From Tigriopus japonicus (taxonomy: Eukaryota > Arthropoda > Copepoda > Harpacticoida > Harpacticidae), in NCBI GenBank assembly GCA_010645155.1, contig JAAGOF010000185.1, positions 1,390,329 through 1,454,328 of the forward strand: a stretch of 64,000 nt of DNA. The letters are read 5' to 3'. Shown here in pieces: positions 1-12,300 of the stretch; the stretch's first letter is position 1, and each line of letters opens with the position of its first letter. The notes under the pieces are model-generated. The model did not search any database and was not told the origin of the DNA. It saw only the letters and a list, made by a program, of their open reading frames with translations. The translations under genes and the position numbers were made by a program.

Positions 1-124
1 TTCGAATTACTATTTTTGGACACTTTTGGACACTCCTATTTTTGGACAGCCTTATTTTTGGACACTTTTGGACACCTTTTGGACAGGGGTGGACAAAATG
101 TCCAAAAATCAAATGCCCACCCTG
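1..124. repeat. Terminal fragment of an unidentified DNA transposon, left copy
   Basis: Short units of the form TTTTTGGACA and TTTTGGACAC are followed by a block ending in GCCCACCCTG at 124. Bases 63-124 recur without a mismatch at 62337-62398, just after the assembly gap. Read on the minus strand the block starts CAGGGTGGGC, a typical start for a terminal inverted repeat of a cut-and-paste element. The flanks differ after the final G in both copies, which supports a true element end there. Neither copy shows its other end, so the family is not identified. Confidence 0.6.
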
Positions 125-450
125 AGTGTCTGGCTTTGCTCTCCAGGCGAGGCTCAAACCTCTAACTCTGGCACCCAACAAACAAAAATCCGATTTTCCT
201 TCCATTAGAACCGTTTAAAAAGTTGAACCGAATGATTAGAAGTTTAGGTCCATTAATCAAACAAGTACAGAAATTTAATCACAGCTTTCAATTTTCTACA
301 ATAGGTGAAAAAAATTAAACTTCAGCTGAAAAGTAATGAGACACTAGTCATTTCTAACCTTACACTTTACTGAAAATTGAACCTTTCAGATAAAATCAGG
401 CTGTAGTGTTTTCGCAGAAAGTGCACATGCTTTTTATACGGGCTAATGTA

Positions 451-748
451 CCCTGCAAAAAATGTCAGCTTATACACCCTGATCAACGCCTCTTGTGGTC
501 AAATTGAAACAGATAGTTGCCAGATGGTTAATCATAATGCCATTCTTCAAGAAAACGTTATGCATCTTCTTCACAAAAAAATCTCCAAAATATGCGATAC
601 CATAATGCAATTACAAAGGACACTACAAAGAAATAAATACATTAAGGAAAATCCTGAACTTTTGCAAAAGTGTAGCTTTCAATTTCAATATTTCAATTTG
701 ACCACAAGAGGCGCTACTCAGGGCGTATAAGCTGACATTTTTGCAGGG
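451..748. mobile_element. MITE-like element with terminal inverted repeats of about 60 bp
   Basis: The left end (CCCTGCAAAAAATGTCAGCT from 451) and the right end (complement of the bases up to 748) are near-identical inverted copies for about 60 bp, continuing through the CGCCTCTTGTGGTC motif and a run ending AAATTGAAA. The interior of about 180 bp has no convincing coding content; the open frame across it is an accident of the element. The left flank is TA and the right flank TT, so a TA target duplication is possible but not intact. Confidence 0.75.
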
Positions 749-759
749 TTAATTGGGAG

Positions 760-2300
760 GTCACAATTTTATGGAAACCCGAAAAAAGTGCATCCTTACA
801 AGAAATGAACAATTTTCAGGAATATTTACGATCGATTAAGGGCTTGAATAAAATCTTAAGAAATGGCGCAACAAACTACTCCAGCTTCATATACCTGCAG
901 ATGGTTAAAGAAAAAAGCCTTTTAACTAAATGCGATGTCACTGATAAGAGGCCTGATCGAAGCCTTTTGGTTGAATTTAGGTGCTAAATATCCATACTAG
1001 ACTCAGAATGCCTAGTACTCTTGAAATTGAGGAAAGAAAACAATGATTAAAAATGGTGAAAATTCAGCACACATTTCCATCAATACAAAAAAGATGAGAC
1101 GCAAACTTGCAAACTTATCATCATTTGAAGTGCTCGGGTTCTTCTTTCGTTTTTTTTTAGACAAAGCGGAACCATATTTCCGTCATAAAGGTTTTGCTTT
1201 AGATTCTTAAGTCATGGATAAGGATAGAATTTGTATTTCGCTAGGAAATCAAGAAAAATTGGAAATTTCAAAACGCCAATCATCCTGTTGTTTGACACAA
1301 AGGACACAACCCTCTTGATTGCTTCCATTCATTGAGCTTCCGTTTTATCACCAATTATCAATTGCTGTTTGTCTTCATGGCCGATTGGAAATTCGAAGAT
1401 GAATGGTTTACTATCCTACTTGAGATTTAGACTGAAGAAATTAGCAAATCCTCTTTTTTTTAAGACCGTAACTTTCTTTCAGTACATCTGTTTCTCAGTT
1501 TGAAGCTTTACGTCACCATCATAATCATCTTACATTGCACGACTTATGGTTCTTTTTTTATCCATATCAATCATTCTCTTGCCTATACTCTAGTGTACAC
1601 CTTGTGTTTCCGAGTGGCTTTTTACAAAATACAAATACAAAATAAAACCAAAAATATATTTCGTAATAGAATCTAAATGACAAGAAGCATTAGAATTGAA
1701 TTGTTAATGGATTGGTCCTCAGATTTGCGGACAACTCAATTTGCCACTCGATTTAGATTCAGTGAAGTGGTTTTGAATTTGCAATTTAATATGAACATGA
1801 TGTACTATGAAACAGGTTAGGGAACTTTGACTTTACCTGGTTATGTCACGTGCCTACCCTTCATTCATAACATTTGGTACGAGGTTTATTGATTTCAAAA
1901 GATGGCCAACAAATCTAAAACAGTTTTCACGCTACGACACGTTGTCTTCTATTAAAAACGAAATAATTTTATTCAGGGTGTAGTTGCAATTAGATGAAAC
2001 TTTCACACTTAAGATCGCGTTAATTTTTTCCCATCAGTAACTGTCCTTGGACACTGTTCCATTTCGAGAATCAGGTTACTTGCCACGAGTGTTTTGGGTT
2101 CAATTTCTTTGTTCTCACAAGTGGAAATCTAAACAAACTTGGATTCCTTGCCAACAGAATGAAGTGTTAACGGAGTGCGTAACTAGTAGGCCCAAGGGCT
2201 TGAGATGGATGTTTTTCTGACGGAATATTTAGATTATCCGTAGGTGGCCAAGACATATTCATGCGAGACAAACTTTTCAAATCAAAGGAATGGAAGAATG
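760..2300. other. Non-coding stretch, no gene seen
   Basis: AT-rich sequence with stops in all frames. If the LRRNT exon at 2310-2479 is real, this is downstream intron of that minus-strand gene. I could not find further leucine-rich-repeat exons here, but such exons can be as short as 72 nt and could be missed by eye. Confidence 0.4.
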
Positions 2301-2309
2301 TGGACTTAC

Positions 2310-2479
2310 AACGTATGTGCATTGAAAGGAATATCCCTTGGAAATGTATCGAGGTTTGCTCTTGAGCAGTCAATCACTCCGTCACTACTACATTTGCATT
2401 CTCTTGGACAGTAGCACAAACAGGGATGAATCAAACAGGTCGAAATCGATAGACAAAGCAGCACATCACTCCACTTCAT
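2310..2479 (-). CDS. First coding exon of a secreted or membrane leucine-rich-repeat protein (signal peptide plus LRRNT)
   Basis: From the ATG at 2479 the frame gives a short N-region (MKWSD), a hydrophobic stretch (VLLCLSISTCL) and then a cysteine-rich LRR N-terminal cap: CPRECKC, a spaced fourth Cys in VIDCSRANL, then FPRDIP leading towards the first repeat. CPxxCxC...xDCS...LxxxPxxIP is the standard LRRNT pattern of Slit, Toll-related and other extracellular LRR proteins. The exon ends at 2310 in phase 2 at a strong donor (GTAAGT on the minus strand); reading through reaches TAA at once. An alternative in-frame start at 2515 would put 12 polar residues before the signal peptide. Later exons were not found and probably lie further left or beyond the window. 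Slit-like is possible, but one cap cannot fix the family. Confidence 0.65.
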
Positions 2480-2519
2480 GTTCTTCAATTGAATTTTGGA
2501 ATTCCTCACAAACAAAAAA

Positions 2520-3500
2520 GTTCATCTTATGTCTCCAAATTGTTGTGATTCGCACCAAGCGAATGGGATTTTCTTCTGCTTCTCACTACTTCTACTACTA
2601 CCACTTCTAGTACTCTGCTTCTGCTTCCAAAGCTTAAAGGACTGACTGGAGTTCAAAGAGCATGGATGTGCTCCAAGGTGAAGATCTGTACTACGTGTTG
2701 TGTCAGGTGAACAAATCGACTAGAAGAACATGGAGAAGATGCTTCCAACAAATGAATGGTCCTGGCGAGACACCAGCAATCGTTTGGTAGTACCAAACTG
2801 TTCCTGAGAACAAATAAACAATTGGTGTTCGTAAGAATAGATCAGATCGCAATCAAGAAACCCCAAGGTGTGGCCGGTTTAGGATATTATAAGCAATGAG
2901 CCCACGAGATCAGTTCTCGGAAGTAAGTCACTTTGCCCGCACTTCAATTGGAACACCCTTTGAGAATGTAGGCAACTTTGCTTCTAGACCGTGGTGCTAT
3001 TCGACCTTCTATGCCTTAAATGTCATATCTGTGCCTTGTTCAGTTCATGTCGAGCTCGCAATCTTGGTGCTTTTTGTTTGGGTAGTAGTTGTTGCAGAGA
3101 ACGAACGAACCGAGGATCGAACGAACGAACGAACGAAAGAAAGAGCGAGAGAAGGCGAGAATGAACAAGGGGGAGAGGACGAGAGTATTGAGCACGAACA
3201 AGTGCAGCAGCAACCCCTGTATGAACGAGCACAAGCACTACAAAGTGGAATACCAAGACGACGACCGTCACAAAGCGCACTCCCAACTTGCAAGTAAGTT
3301 CCTAGTCACTTTCAGGCTCAGCAGCTCCTCTGTCCATTTGGTGGTGGGCTTCTTCCAGTCACCGTGTTCCAATCCTCTATCCACCAGTCACCTTCAACTG
3401 GAGCTCTTCGCCCCAAGTTTTTCAATGTTAGTATACAGAGGATCGTCTCGAGAGTTTAGTAGTCTACAAGTGAATGGTCGACTTCTGGGAGGGTTTCAAT
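2520..3500 (-). promoter_or_regulatory. Probable 5' flank of the LRR gene, with tetranucleotide repeats
   Basis: This block lies directly upstream of the LRRNT exon on the minus strand, is more GC-rich than its surroundings, and contains a (GAAC)n tract near 3100-3142 grading into GA-rich sequence. Several frames are open because of the repeat, not because of coding. The same style of sequence (short tetranucleotide runs in a GC-rich island) precedes the LDLa gene and the NK6 gene. No TATA box or start site could be assigned. Confidence 0.3.
3100..3142. repeat. (GAAC)n microsatellite
   Basis: Interrupted tandem GAAC units are visible, followed by GAAA and GAGA-rich sequence to about 3165. 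Confidence 0.9.
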
Positions 3501-3877
3501 TAGTTGGTCAGGATTCGAATCTGTAGAAATGGCAAATATTGCAAGGTCATAGAAGATTGGCAGCAAATTCTAACCATTGGATCTGATGGAACTATAGAGA
3601 TGTCACACGCAGGTAGAAAAAGGATGCGAAACATGATTCTTATATATTTCTTTAATCTCGTCTTAAAAGTCTGTAAAGTTATCTTAGTTTCCTTGTTGCA
3701 ATTGTTGAAAGTGAAACGGTTCGTGCTCTTTTCAAAACGTCAAAATGTTCTGTCAACATTATCTACAGAACATATAAACAGTCATTTTTCTATGTAGCGA
3801 AACAAGGTGACATTTTGATCGTGTGCTTTATCACACTGTATTGTTACTATGTGAAACTCTTTTCCTTACAAGGTGCT

Positions 3878-4190
3878 AAAATTTAATATTGCCCACCAGT
3901 CATCGTCGCGAATATGAAGTAGCTGGTCCTCGAACAGATATTAAAGCAGGGTTAGACATTTTTTATATACTTTTCCTGATGAACCCACTATTCAAGGAAT
4001 GTCCAGATGTGCCAACAGTAACTCTTAGTTAGACCAAATCTCAAATAAATGTCAATAGTATAGATTGTATTCGAGCTCTAAGGTACAAGTATACCTTTAA
4101 GTATATCTAGAGAGCTCTAGATTATGTTATGATTTATTTGTTTACTGGGAATCGTATTCCTTGTAACGGTATTAAACAGAATCTGAGACG
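3878..4190 (+). mobile_element. 3' end of a LINE (non-LTR retrotransposon), decayed
   Basis: The plus strand carries remnants of the C-terminal end of the same LINE ORF seen at 56600-56806. The shared pieces are a REYE-like motif, then DIKAGLD, a PLF segment and a stop near TVTLS. A shared 3' untranslated tail follows (TTTGTTTACTGGGAATCGTA then TTCCTTGTAACGGTA). The 5' part is absent, as usual for 5'-truncated LINE insertions. Confidence 0.65.
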
Positions 4191-4194
4191 TTTC

Positions 4195-6400
4195 TATAAT
4201 GATTCTTCGGAATCGGAGATTCTCATTTAACCGAGTAACGAATCGCCATTCACTACTTGAAAGAACTCGCTTTGGATCGCCGTGGCAAAGCGACTAAGAA
4301 CAAGCTTGCTACTTATCCCTCATCCATCGTCAGTCCACTTGTTGAAACTAAAGGGTGAGAAATTGAATAATACTAGAGGAGAATTGACACTAGGATTGCA
4401 TATTTTTGAAAGTTTCTCCTCAAAAAATTGCTTAGTTTAATATCCCAACTTGCTTCTGAAGTGTCGACCCATTTTTTGCAAGGTATTCCATAGAGACGCT
4501 TCTACCCTTTTAGCCCTCTAAGAAAACGTGTGTACTCAACTGCTACTAAGTCGACCATCATAGAATGACAAACTTCAACAACTATTGTGGGCTGGCTTGA
4601 TGGGTAAGATTGGGGAGATGGGCAAGAGATTTGGGCGAGGTACCCCTAAGATCATCAAATTCGAGCTGGCCTTCCATCACCACAAAACATGATTCTGTCA
4701 TTGTGGGACGTTTTTTACTCATTCCATAAGCTGGATGGATATCGACTACCTGTCTCGTTCCAAGCATCGCGTGTGACCATTAATGGAAACGTTCCACGCA
4801 CATCTTCTTCATTAGATGAAAGTCCCATGTCATTCGTTGCCTTTATCTTCACGATCTCAATCTCAATTGTCGGATGAATATTTTTTCTTCATCATCAATG
4901 GCAGCATCTTATTGTGTCCCATATTTGGGAATGAGTTGATTCTATGACAGTAGAATCAAAAACAAATTATTGGGCATTTTTATGTGAACATTAGACCCCA
5001 TCGCGGACGAATGTCCATTGTTCCAAGACCCAAACTAATTTAGTATTTACAACCGTGTGACAACGATTATTGCTACACTTGTCCTTGGGGGTATGTACAT
5101 AGTTATTTCCTTTTTAAAACACCCCTCGACATCCAATAATTGTCTCATGAGAAATGCATTACTTTGGGGAGTCATTGATCCAGATCCCTGCAAGTGGCAT
5201 GTCCTGATATGAAACAAAGCCTCGACGACTTAAAAAACGTGTCTCAAGGGAGAAGGGACTAGGGCACAAAAAGAAACGAGCTGTCTCCAACTAAATTAAA
5301 GCTAGACCTAATTTCGGTCAGAGGCATATCCTGGTTCACAATAAAAGCTGTGGCAAGTCGTTTTTTTCCGTTGATGGCCAACTTTTCTTTCCTACTTGAT
5401 GGAACTACTTCTCTTTGTCATGTGCCCTCAATGGTTGTTTGGAAAACATGGTGACTACCCTACATGGGTATGCATCGTCGAATGACTCATAAGAATGGCC
5501 TCTAGATTCTGACAAAGCAGCCATCCCCAAATGAATGAGAGCAAAATTTTGTTCAAGTACCCATGTAAACACAAAGTGTGCAGTTCAAAAAGAAGATGGC
5601 ATCGTTTGAAGAACGGATGGATGAAAGAGGGAGAAAGACCACATACCAAAGGGAGAGAAGGAATGCTCGAATCCTCAACCAACCAACCAACCAACCAACC
5701 GGCCAACCAGCCAATATCTAAGCGGCTGTACTTACCACCCCACGGAGAAACGTGAGGAATCACTCAGCAAGCCTACTTCTCTCGTAGAAAATTATAGGTA
5801 GGAATCTACCGATACTCACATTTTTAATTCGAATCTGGTTGAAACTTTGAAAACTGAATGGAAATCGTCAATGTCATGCAGAATTTAAATGAACCCATAA
5901 TTTTGACAAGTTGTTGAAATGATATCATAATCACAGTAAGATTATAAAATTGAGAAAAATGCAAACCTGAAAAATATTCATGAGTGTCATGTACCCGTCA
6001 ATTGTCGTAAACCAAAAAAGGCACCTTGTAAAACCTAATTGATAAAAGCAACCCCTCTTATGACGATCCTACAATTACAAAAGCCGAGATGTCAAAACAT
6101 AATGGAGATGAACCTTTGATCATCCCCCTTTGCCATTGATCCCAGTCAACCATGCTCCCATATCCAACCGGAATTCGGGTCCATACCAATTCTGCCGGTC
6201 GTTGTAGATCAGTGATCTTCCTGAATCACCATCCCCCAAGCTCTTTTGTTCGAAACTCGTAGCGTGCCGAGTTGTCGCATCTCCTTAATCGCACCGCTCA
6301 TCCAGCAAGCCTTTTCCATCATTAGATTTCACTTTTTCCATACACCCGAAATAAAATACTCTAGAAGTAAGTCTTAAAATACAATTAAATACCCTCTCCA
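4195..6400. other. Intergenic stretch with an (AACC)n microsatellite, no gene seen
   Basis: No frame gives a recognisable protein. The only clear feature is an AACC tandem run at about 5677-5711; open frames across it (Asn-Gln-Pro or Trp-Leu-Ala repeats) are products of the repeat. Confidence 0.5.
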
Positions 6401-6714
6401 TTGTCTGATTCGCAATTTTCACACTCTTCTCGTCCTCCCTCTAGGGCTGTTTTTCCCATCACCCTGTCCTCACGAAGGGATTGGCTGAATTTCAGCCGGC
6501 GGATAACAAATGCTTCCCTTAAGAACCAATCAGGCTGGCAGCCCTACAACAACGCTCACTACTACTCGACTCTTTCTGTCTTTCTTTCTTTCTCTCTTTT
6601 CGGCTCTGAGCCTGCATCGCTTGCATCGATACCGAACATTGAAATCAACGGTTGTGAGTGGCTCCAAACTCAAGGCTTCCATCGCCCGAATCCCGTGACA
6701 AAGATCCAAGAATC
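6400..6714 (+). promoter_or_regulatory. Promoter and 5' UTR region of RCC2
   Basis: This segment immediately precedes the RCC2 ATG. It is more GC-rich than flanking DNA, has a pyrimidine tract (TTTCTTTCTTTC near 6580-6600), and a CATCGATA core at about 6624-6631 that resembles the arthropod DRE/DREF promoter element common at housekeeping genes. The start site cannot be fixed from sequence. Confidence 0.4.
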
Positions 6715-8644
6715 ATGGCCAACAAGCGACCCGGAGAGGGTACCGAGGGCTCGGACGACCCATCGCAGGCCAAAAAGGGCAAGGGACCCGAGGTAAGAAA
6801 GAAGGAAAGAAAGAGCTTGTAATCCGGATTGAATGTATAAGGGATGTCGGTTTTCCAGGACTTTGGTCTCCTGCTCTTCTCGGGGGCCACGGATTGGGAG
6901 TTTGTGGGTCGCAAGGCCAACAATTTGCCCAGGAGCAAAAACACCTTCTGGAAACCCATCATCTTGGAGACCTTTGCCAATATGTCTATGAAGGCCGTGT
7001 ACTCGGGACCGAATTCGGTCCATATGTTCGCCATCAATGAGGAGGGTCAGGTCTACGCTTGGGGACGGAATGAGCAAGGCCAATTGGGCTTGGGCGATAC
7101 CAAAGATCGGAAGAAACCCGCCAAGGTCGAATTCCCCGAAGGCGTTCAGATCGTCAAAATTGCCACCGGCAAAAACCACTCCTTGTTTCTGACCGGTGGG
7201 TGGTACTCATTTTCTAACATTTAATGGAAAAGCAAATGCTGGGAACGATCACAATATTAGGTTTAGTGACGAAAGAAGTTTTCTTTGGGAATGGCCGCCA
7301 TTTGAGACGTAGGTGCGCATGAGACGCATTAGCGATATCTGGGATCGGCGACATGACAACCGAGTATGGTTAGCAAAGCAATGAATGACTCGTTCGTTAA
7401 ACGCGTCATTTTTGGCGATGGTTTTTCAACAGATTAAATTAATGTTGGTAATTGTCAAATTTTTGTAGATGGGGGAGAAATTTTCGCTTGCGGTGACAAC
7501 CGTCACGGTCAAACATCCGGCGGAAAGAAGGACACCAAGTGTACAAAACCCACTCGGGTGAGTGAAATTTGAAGAAAAATCCCTGCCACAAAACAATTGT
7601 CGGCTAGATTTGTAAGTAGTCTCTGTAAATGTGACATATGTAGATGTATGTCTCTGCCACAGGTGTCACACGAGGGTCCTTCGGCGAAACACATCGCTTG
7701 TGGTGGTGACTTCAGCGCATTTGTTGGAACGGATGGTTCCATTTGGACATGGGGTCATCCCGAGTATGGTCAACTCGGACATAACACCGAGGGACAGTAC
7801 ATTGAAAAAGCCGGGAAAGTGAACTACGACTACGTCTACAATCCCACCCGCATTTCTACCTTCGTGGAGAAGGACGCGCGTAAAAAGAACACCCAATACC
7901 TTACCCCGCCCACGATTGTCACCATGGATTGTGGCACCAACCATTGCGTAAGAAACGGTCAGATTTTTGGCACGAGACTCAATCCACTCAAAGGCACGTG
8001 CCCTATGTCGATTTATGTGTAGGTAGCGGTGGACAACAATAATAAGGCGTACAGCTGGGGCTTCGGTGGATACGGTCGATTGGGCCATTCCTCCACGGAC
8101 AACGAGATGGTCCCATGTCTGATTGCCTCTTTCAATGGCCCCAAACGCGGAATCAAGTCCGTGACTTGTGGTGCTCAATTCAACCTAGCTCCGGCCGAGG
8201 TTCCGGGAACCACCTACATGTGGGGACAATACGTTTCAAGCAAGGAGGCGAACATGTATCCCAAACCCATTCCTGATCTCTCGGGTTGGTTGGATATTAA
8301 ATCGATTGCTTGCTCCACCAAGGGATGGGTTCTTTCCGCCGACGACACCGTCATTGCCGCCATTCCAAGCCCTGCCTACGGAGAACTGGTAAGACCCTCC
8401 TGAAGGGCTACATTAGCACTTGATCCACTTCTAACCCAATCGAATTAATATTTCAAATCCTTAGGCTATGGGTGAGTTCAAAAAATCGTCCGCAGCTCCC
8501 ACTGAGGTGAAAACTTTGGACGGCTTAAAAGTGGCTCAATGTGCTATGGGGTTGGCCTATAGCTTGTTTTTGGCGCGAGTTGAGCCGGATAAGTTGGATG
8601 CCCTCAAGAAGAAGTATCCCGTCATTGCCCCGGTCAATGACTGA
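6715..8644 (+). CDS. RCC2: RCC2 (TD-60) homolog, RCC1-repeat beta-propeller protein, six exons
   Basis: Exons: 6715-6792, 6859-7195, 7469-7557, 7663-7947, 8023-8388, 8465-8644. All junctions are GT-AG with matching phase, giving 444 residues. A short basic, disordered N-terminus (MANKRPGEG) leads into the RCC2-type propeller start FSGATDWEFVGRK, then AWGRNEQGQLGLGD (residues about 93-106), GHPEYGQLGHN, and SWGFGGYGRLGH. The C-terminus has the RCC2 signature EVKTLDG. These match vertebrate RCC2 rather than RCC1. RCC2 is known as a chromosomal passenger-associated, centromere and microtubule-binding regulator of small GTPases that acts in mitosis and cell spreading. The protein is shorter than human RCC2 (522 residues), mainly at the N-terminus. 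The blade with ISWGPSP in human reads AAIPSP here, a local divergence. The ATG is in good context and nothing coding lies upstream in frame. Confidence 0.95.
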
Positions 8645-9332
8645 TCGAGAATTGGAAAATTCCACGACGCAGGAACTCGACAACCATTTCTGTCCCAAAG
8701 AGATCTATTTTTTACCAGGCTCTGTCTGACTAACTGGTGTTTTTTGTATTGGTGAAATATAGTTCGTACCTGTCAAACATCGTTCGTGTACATTTCTAAT
8801 CAAGGGCTATTGCTAAAACAAAGAAATAGGCCGAGCTGAGAAACTCCTCGATCTTGTCAATGAAACCCATTTAATTGTGTGCGAGAGCAAATCAAATTTT
8901 CCTCGCGTAATTGAATGCCAACAAGCGCATCGTCTTTCTCAATTTCCCATCATCGCGTTAAAGCGCCTCGAGATCTCAGCTGGAGTTCCCAAATCACCAC
9001 TCGTCCGTCCTGTGGATGGTTGGATAAATGTTGTTGCCCTTTGCCTCCCAACATCATCCTGGTATGTGCTATCAATTTAGTACATACTACAGCTTGTACG
9101 TACATACAACAGGCTAGCAGATCAGACAGAGACTAACAACTTCGACGACGACCACCACCACATACGCACAAATAATTTGCCTTCAAAGGCGTTCAGAGGC
9201 CAAGCAAAGGAAAAAAAGAGGAGCCAAAGGGAAGCCAGGGAGGATCCGAGACTCGAGAGGAGGATGAACAAGAAGGAGAGGAGGCGGGGTTAAAATTCCA
9301 TTGAAGATGTGGGGAGGAGAAAGAGTTCCAAA
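8645..9332. other. RCC2-to-homeobox intergenic region
   Basis: Contains the RCC2 3' flank and, from about 9120, a purine-rich stretch (repeated GGAG/AGGAGG) that is probably the 5' UTR of the Not-like gene. No AATAAA was seen close after the RCC2 stop. No separate gene is supported. Confidence 0.45.
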
Positions 9333-12300
9333 ATGTCCAAGGAGACCAAACGGAACAGAACCATATTCACGGCTCCCCAAATCGATGTTTTGGAATCATA
9401 CTTTGCCAAGCAACAATACATCGTTGGACCAGAACGGCAGCAACTGGCTAATCAGTTGCATCTCACAGAATTGCAAGTAAGTGCCCCCTAATATCTGCTG
9501 CTCTGCCGATTGCAAGAAAGCCGCCATCTTGTTTTGGGATCATGAGTTCTTCTACAAACAACTATTAATCGGGGAATATTGGAACTATTCCTGATCCCTC
9601 TTTTATATGATAAATGCTTGAAGATAATCATCATAATTCCAAAGATTCTCCCTTTAACAATTGCAATTTAGTGGACTTTTTCGCAACTCAATTCGAAGAA
9701 TATTTGTAACTTGGAACTTTAGCACATCGACAATTCAAGATCCTTGGGATATTCTAGGTCGTTCTTGTCGCCATCCGAGCAGTTAATAGACAGCAATTGC
9801 AAGGAGGTCCGCAAATATCATACACTCTGCAACTGTCAATCATATTAGGCAAATTATTTCTGATAGAGTTTCCGTTGTCGAAATGTCTGTTATGCATTAA
9901 GAGCTAACTAGCTTCTAGAGCTAACGTTGCCACACTAAAGGGTTGCCTTCAAATTTGATTGAAAGTACAACAAAGGCTTGTTCTTCTATCTTCTTTATTG
10001 GCTGAACGATTTACAATTCTGCAGTGACGAACAAGTCACTTAAGATGAGGAGAATTTGGCAAACTTTAAAATCTTCAGCCATACAAATCGAAATGATCGT
10101 AACAAACAGCAAGTTCGACATTTTTTTAGGTTCAACTCACGAAAAATTGACCAAATTAGTAGAAAGGTGTCGTGAGTTGTAACAAACCCTCATTCCTCAT
10201 GAATTTTGAGGCTTTCAATCATCAATCTAACCACGAATGGTGGTGATAAGGAATAAGCTGAAAATTATTTGAGTGTTTCTAGTCAAATTTTCACATTGCC
10301 CTGGTGTATTGGAATGTGATAACTTCATAGGAATATTTGTTTCCCCATAACAAACAGGCCGGTCAGTTGTAACGAACGTGCAGCAATTTGTGCCTTTTGT
10401 CGTAAAAGTCACGGTAACGCCATCACATGTTCAAAATGCTGTAATTAAAACGACCTAAAAAGTCAAAAATTCTTCAGCCATTCAATGATTTAGAGAATCT
10501 AACGGTTAAATGGAGCTAATAGTTTGTTAATTACCAATTTCAACCAAAACTTTGACCAAAATCCCTTACTTTGGCAAATTCAAGGAAGCTGTAACATAAA
10601 TTGAAACAATTTTTCCCCATTTTCTCCTCTTTGTTTGATCCTTAATATAAATTGTCTTAATTTTTATTAATTCTTCTTCAATAGAAAAGCTCTAGTAAAT
10701 CTGTCAAGGGAATGGCAAAATGTCAAAGCACTTTTTCTAAGAACTAGCCAAATGTGTAAAAAGCAAAATTACTGATTCCAATATGTTTTTCTTTCTCAAT
10801 TTCCCGGTCGCCCTATCAGGTCTTATAACGACTCGTTATTGGTCAGTGAATTTTGTCCAGCTACTTTTAGAAATCCTTAGAGTCTTCATACTTCAAATTT
10901 TTTTGAACCTGATGAATAAATAAACAAAATATAAATCCAATTCAAAAAGATCAAGTCATTTTGATAAATTTGTTATCTAGTACGTGTGTTTTCAAATTTC
11001 CATAAAACAGCCTTTTTGATAAAGCACCTTTGTAACGAGTTATTTGCAACGCCATTTATTGTTCTGAAAAGGAATTTTAAAGTAACAAATTCCTCATTTT
11101 TAGAAAAGGAATGAGACCTGCAGTTCGTTCCCTTTTCAGGAAAAGCTAAAATTAACGTTTTTCTTAGCTTCGTTAGCTTGATGCTGACACTAAAATTATT
11201 GACCGTAAACAACCGAAAGAAGCGTTTAGTAGGTTCTCAAGTAAATGGGGCCACATTTCCAATCTACGGAGATTACGATCGAAACTTTCATGGGAATTTT
11301 GGTACAAAAAAGTCTTTAAAGCTTTTGCTTGCATCACTTGATACCAGCTTTATTGTCTCTATCATTGTGTTTAGCTAACAAATGGGTAAAACGAATTTTG
11401 CAGGCTCAGAAGACAACATTCTTCACGAAGTCTCAATCGAAGTTGATCACGTATTGACGTTCGATTGTGAGGATGTAACACATCATCTTAACACCAACAA
11501 TCTGACCCTCAAAATCTTACTTTTTATTTAACTTTTTAAGTTAGTGAAGAAATCAAACGAACTGAATAAGCTATAAGCTTCTAATATAAAACCATTCATT
11601 CATCCACAAATTCACAAAACCATCCAGTGGAAAACAACAACCTGTCTGTTTACCTTGAGCTCAAATGAGTGTAGCCTTCACTAATGGCTGGAAAGTGAGG
11701 TTTACAGGGTTGGCGGACCAAGTCCTGTCTTTACTTGAGAATAACATAACGAGGGTCGTGCAAAAGGCGCAAGTAAACATAGGGTTTATTTGTTATCAAA
11801 AGTCGCACAAAAATCTGACAAAAACGCGAAAGAAAATGTAGAAATAGGGCAAAATCGCAAATAAAGTGCAAAAAGTCACAAAATATCTCAATTGAGCATA
11901 AAACCTTGCAAGCTTTCTTTTCTTTTGCATGATGTTTTTCAGTCTAGTAGAGCAAAATTTTCAATCTGATTTTGTTCACCAAATTTGCCTTAGCCAAGCA
12001 GTCTTGATATTTCACAAGATATGTTTCACTTCGATTGTTCAAAACAAGGCTTTTCAGTCAAACCTGATTAAAAGACCAGGTTTAAAAATAACTCTCAACA
12101 AGTTGCTCTTGACAAAGTATATTCTTATTTTCATTAATAATTGTAGTCTCAAAAATTGAGAAGGCCAATTTTCTTGAACATATCCACCATTTTTGTTTTA
12201 GATTCACTGAGTGCCTGAACTGAGTGCCTGAACGTTAAGGTGTTTGCACGACACAGACGATATTATAATTTTGTGATTGGACGAAAACTGCACTCTTTTT

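Noticed and set aside
2896..3526. Overlapping plus and minus frames across the GAAC repeat
   Set aside because: Open frames on both strands are driven by the tetranucleotide repeat; no domain and strongly biased composition.
3504..3530. GGATTCGAATCTG resembling a tRNA T-loop (B box)
   Set aside because: No acceptor stem, D-arm or anticodon arm can be folded around it.
6645..8178. Long minus-strand frames opposite RCC2
   Set aside because: They are antisense shadows of RCC2 exons and cross its splice sites.
10100..10480. Repeated TTGTAACAAAC and CTTCAGCCAT motifs in the Not-like gene intron
   Set aside because: Too short and irregular to define a repeat unit or an element end.
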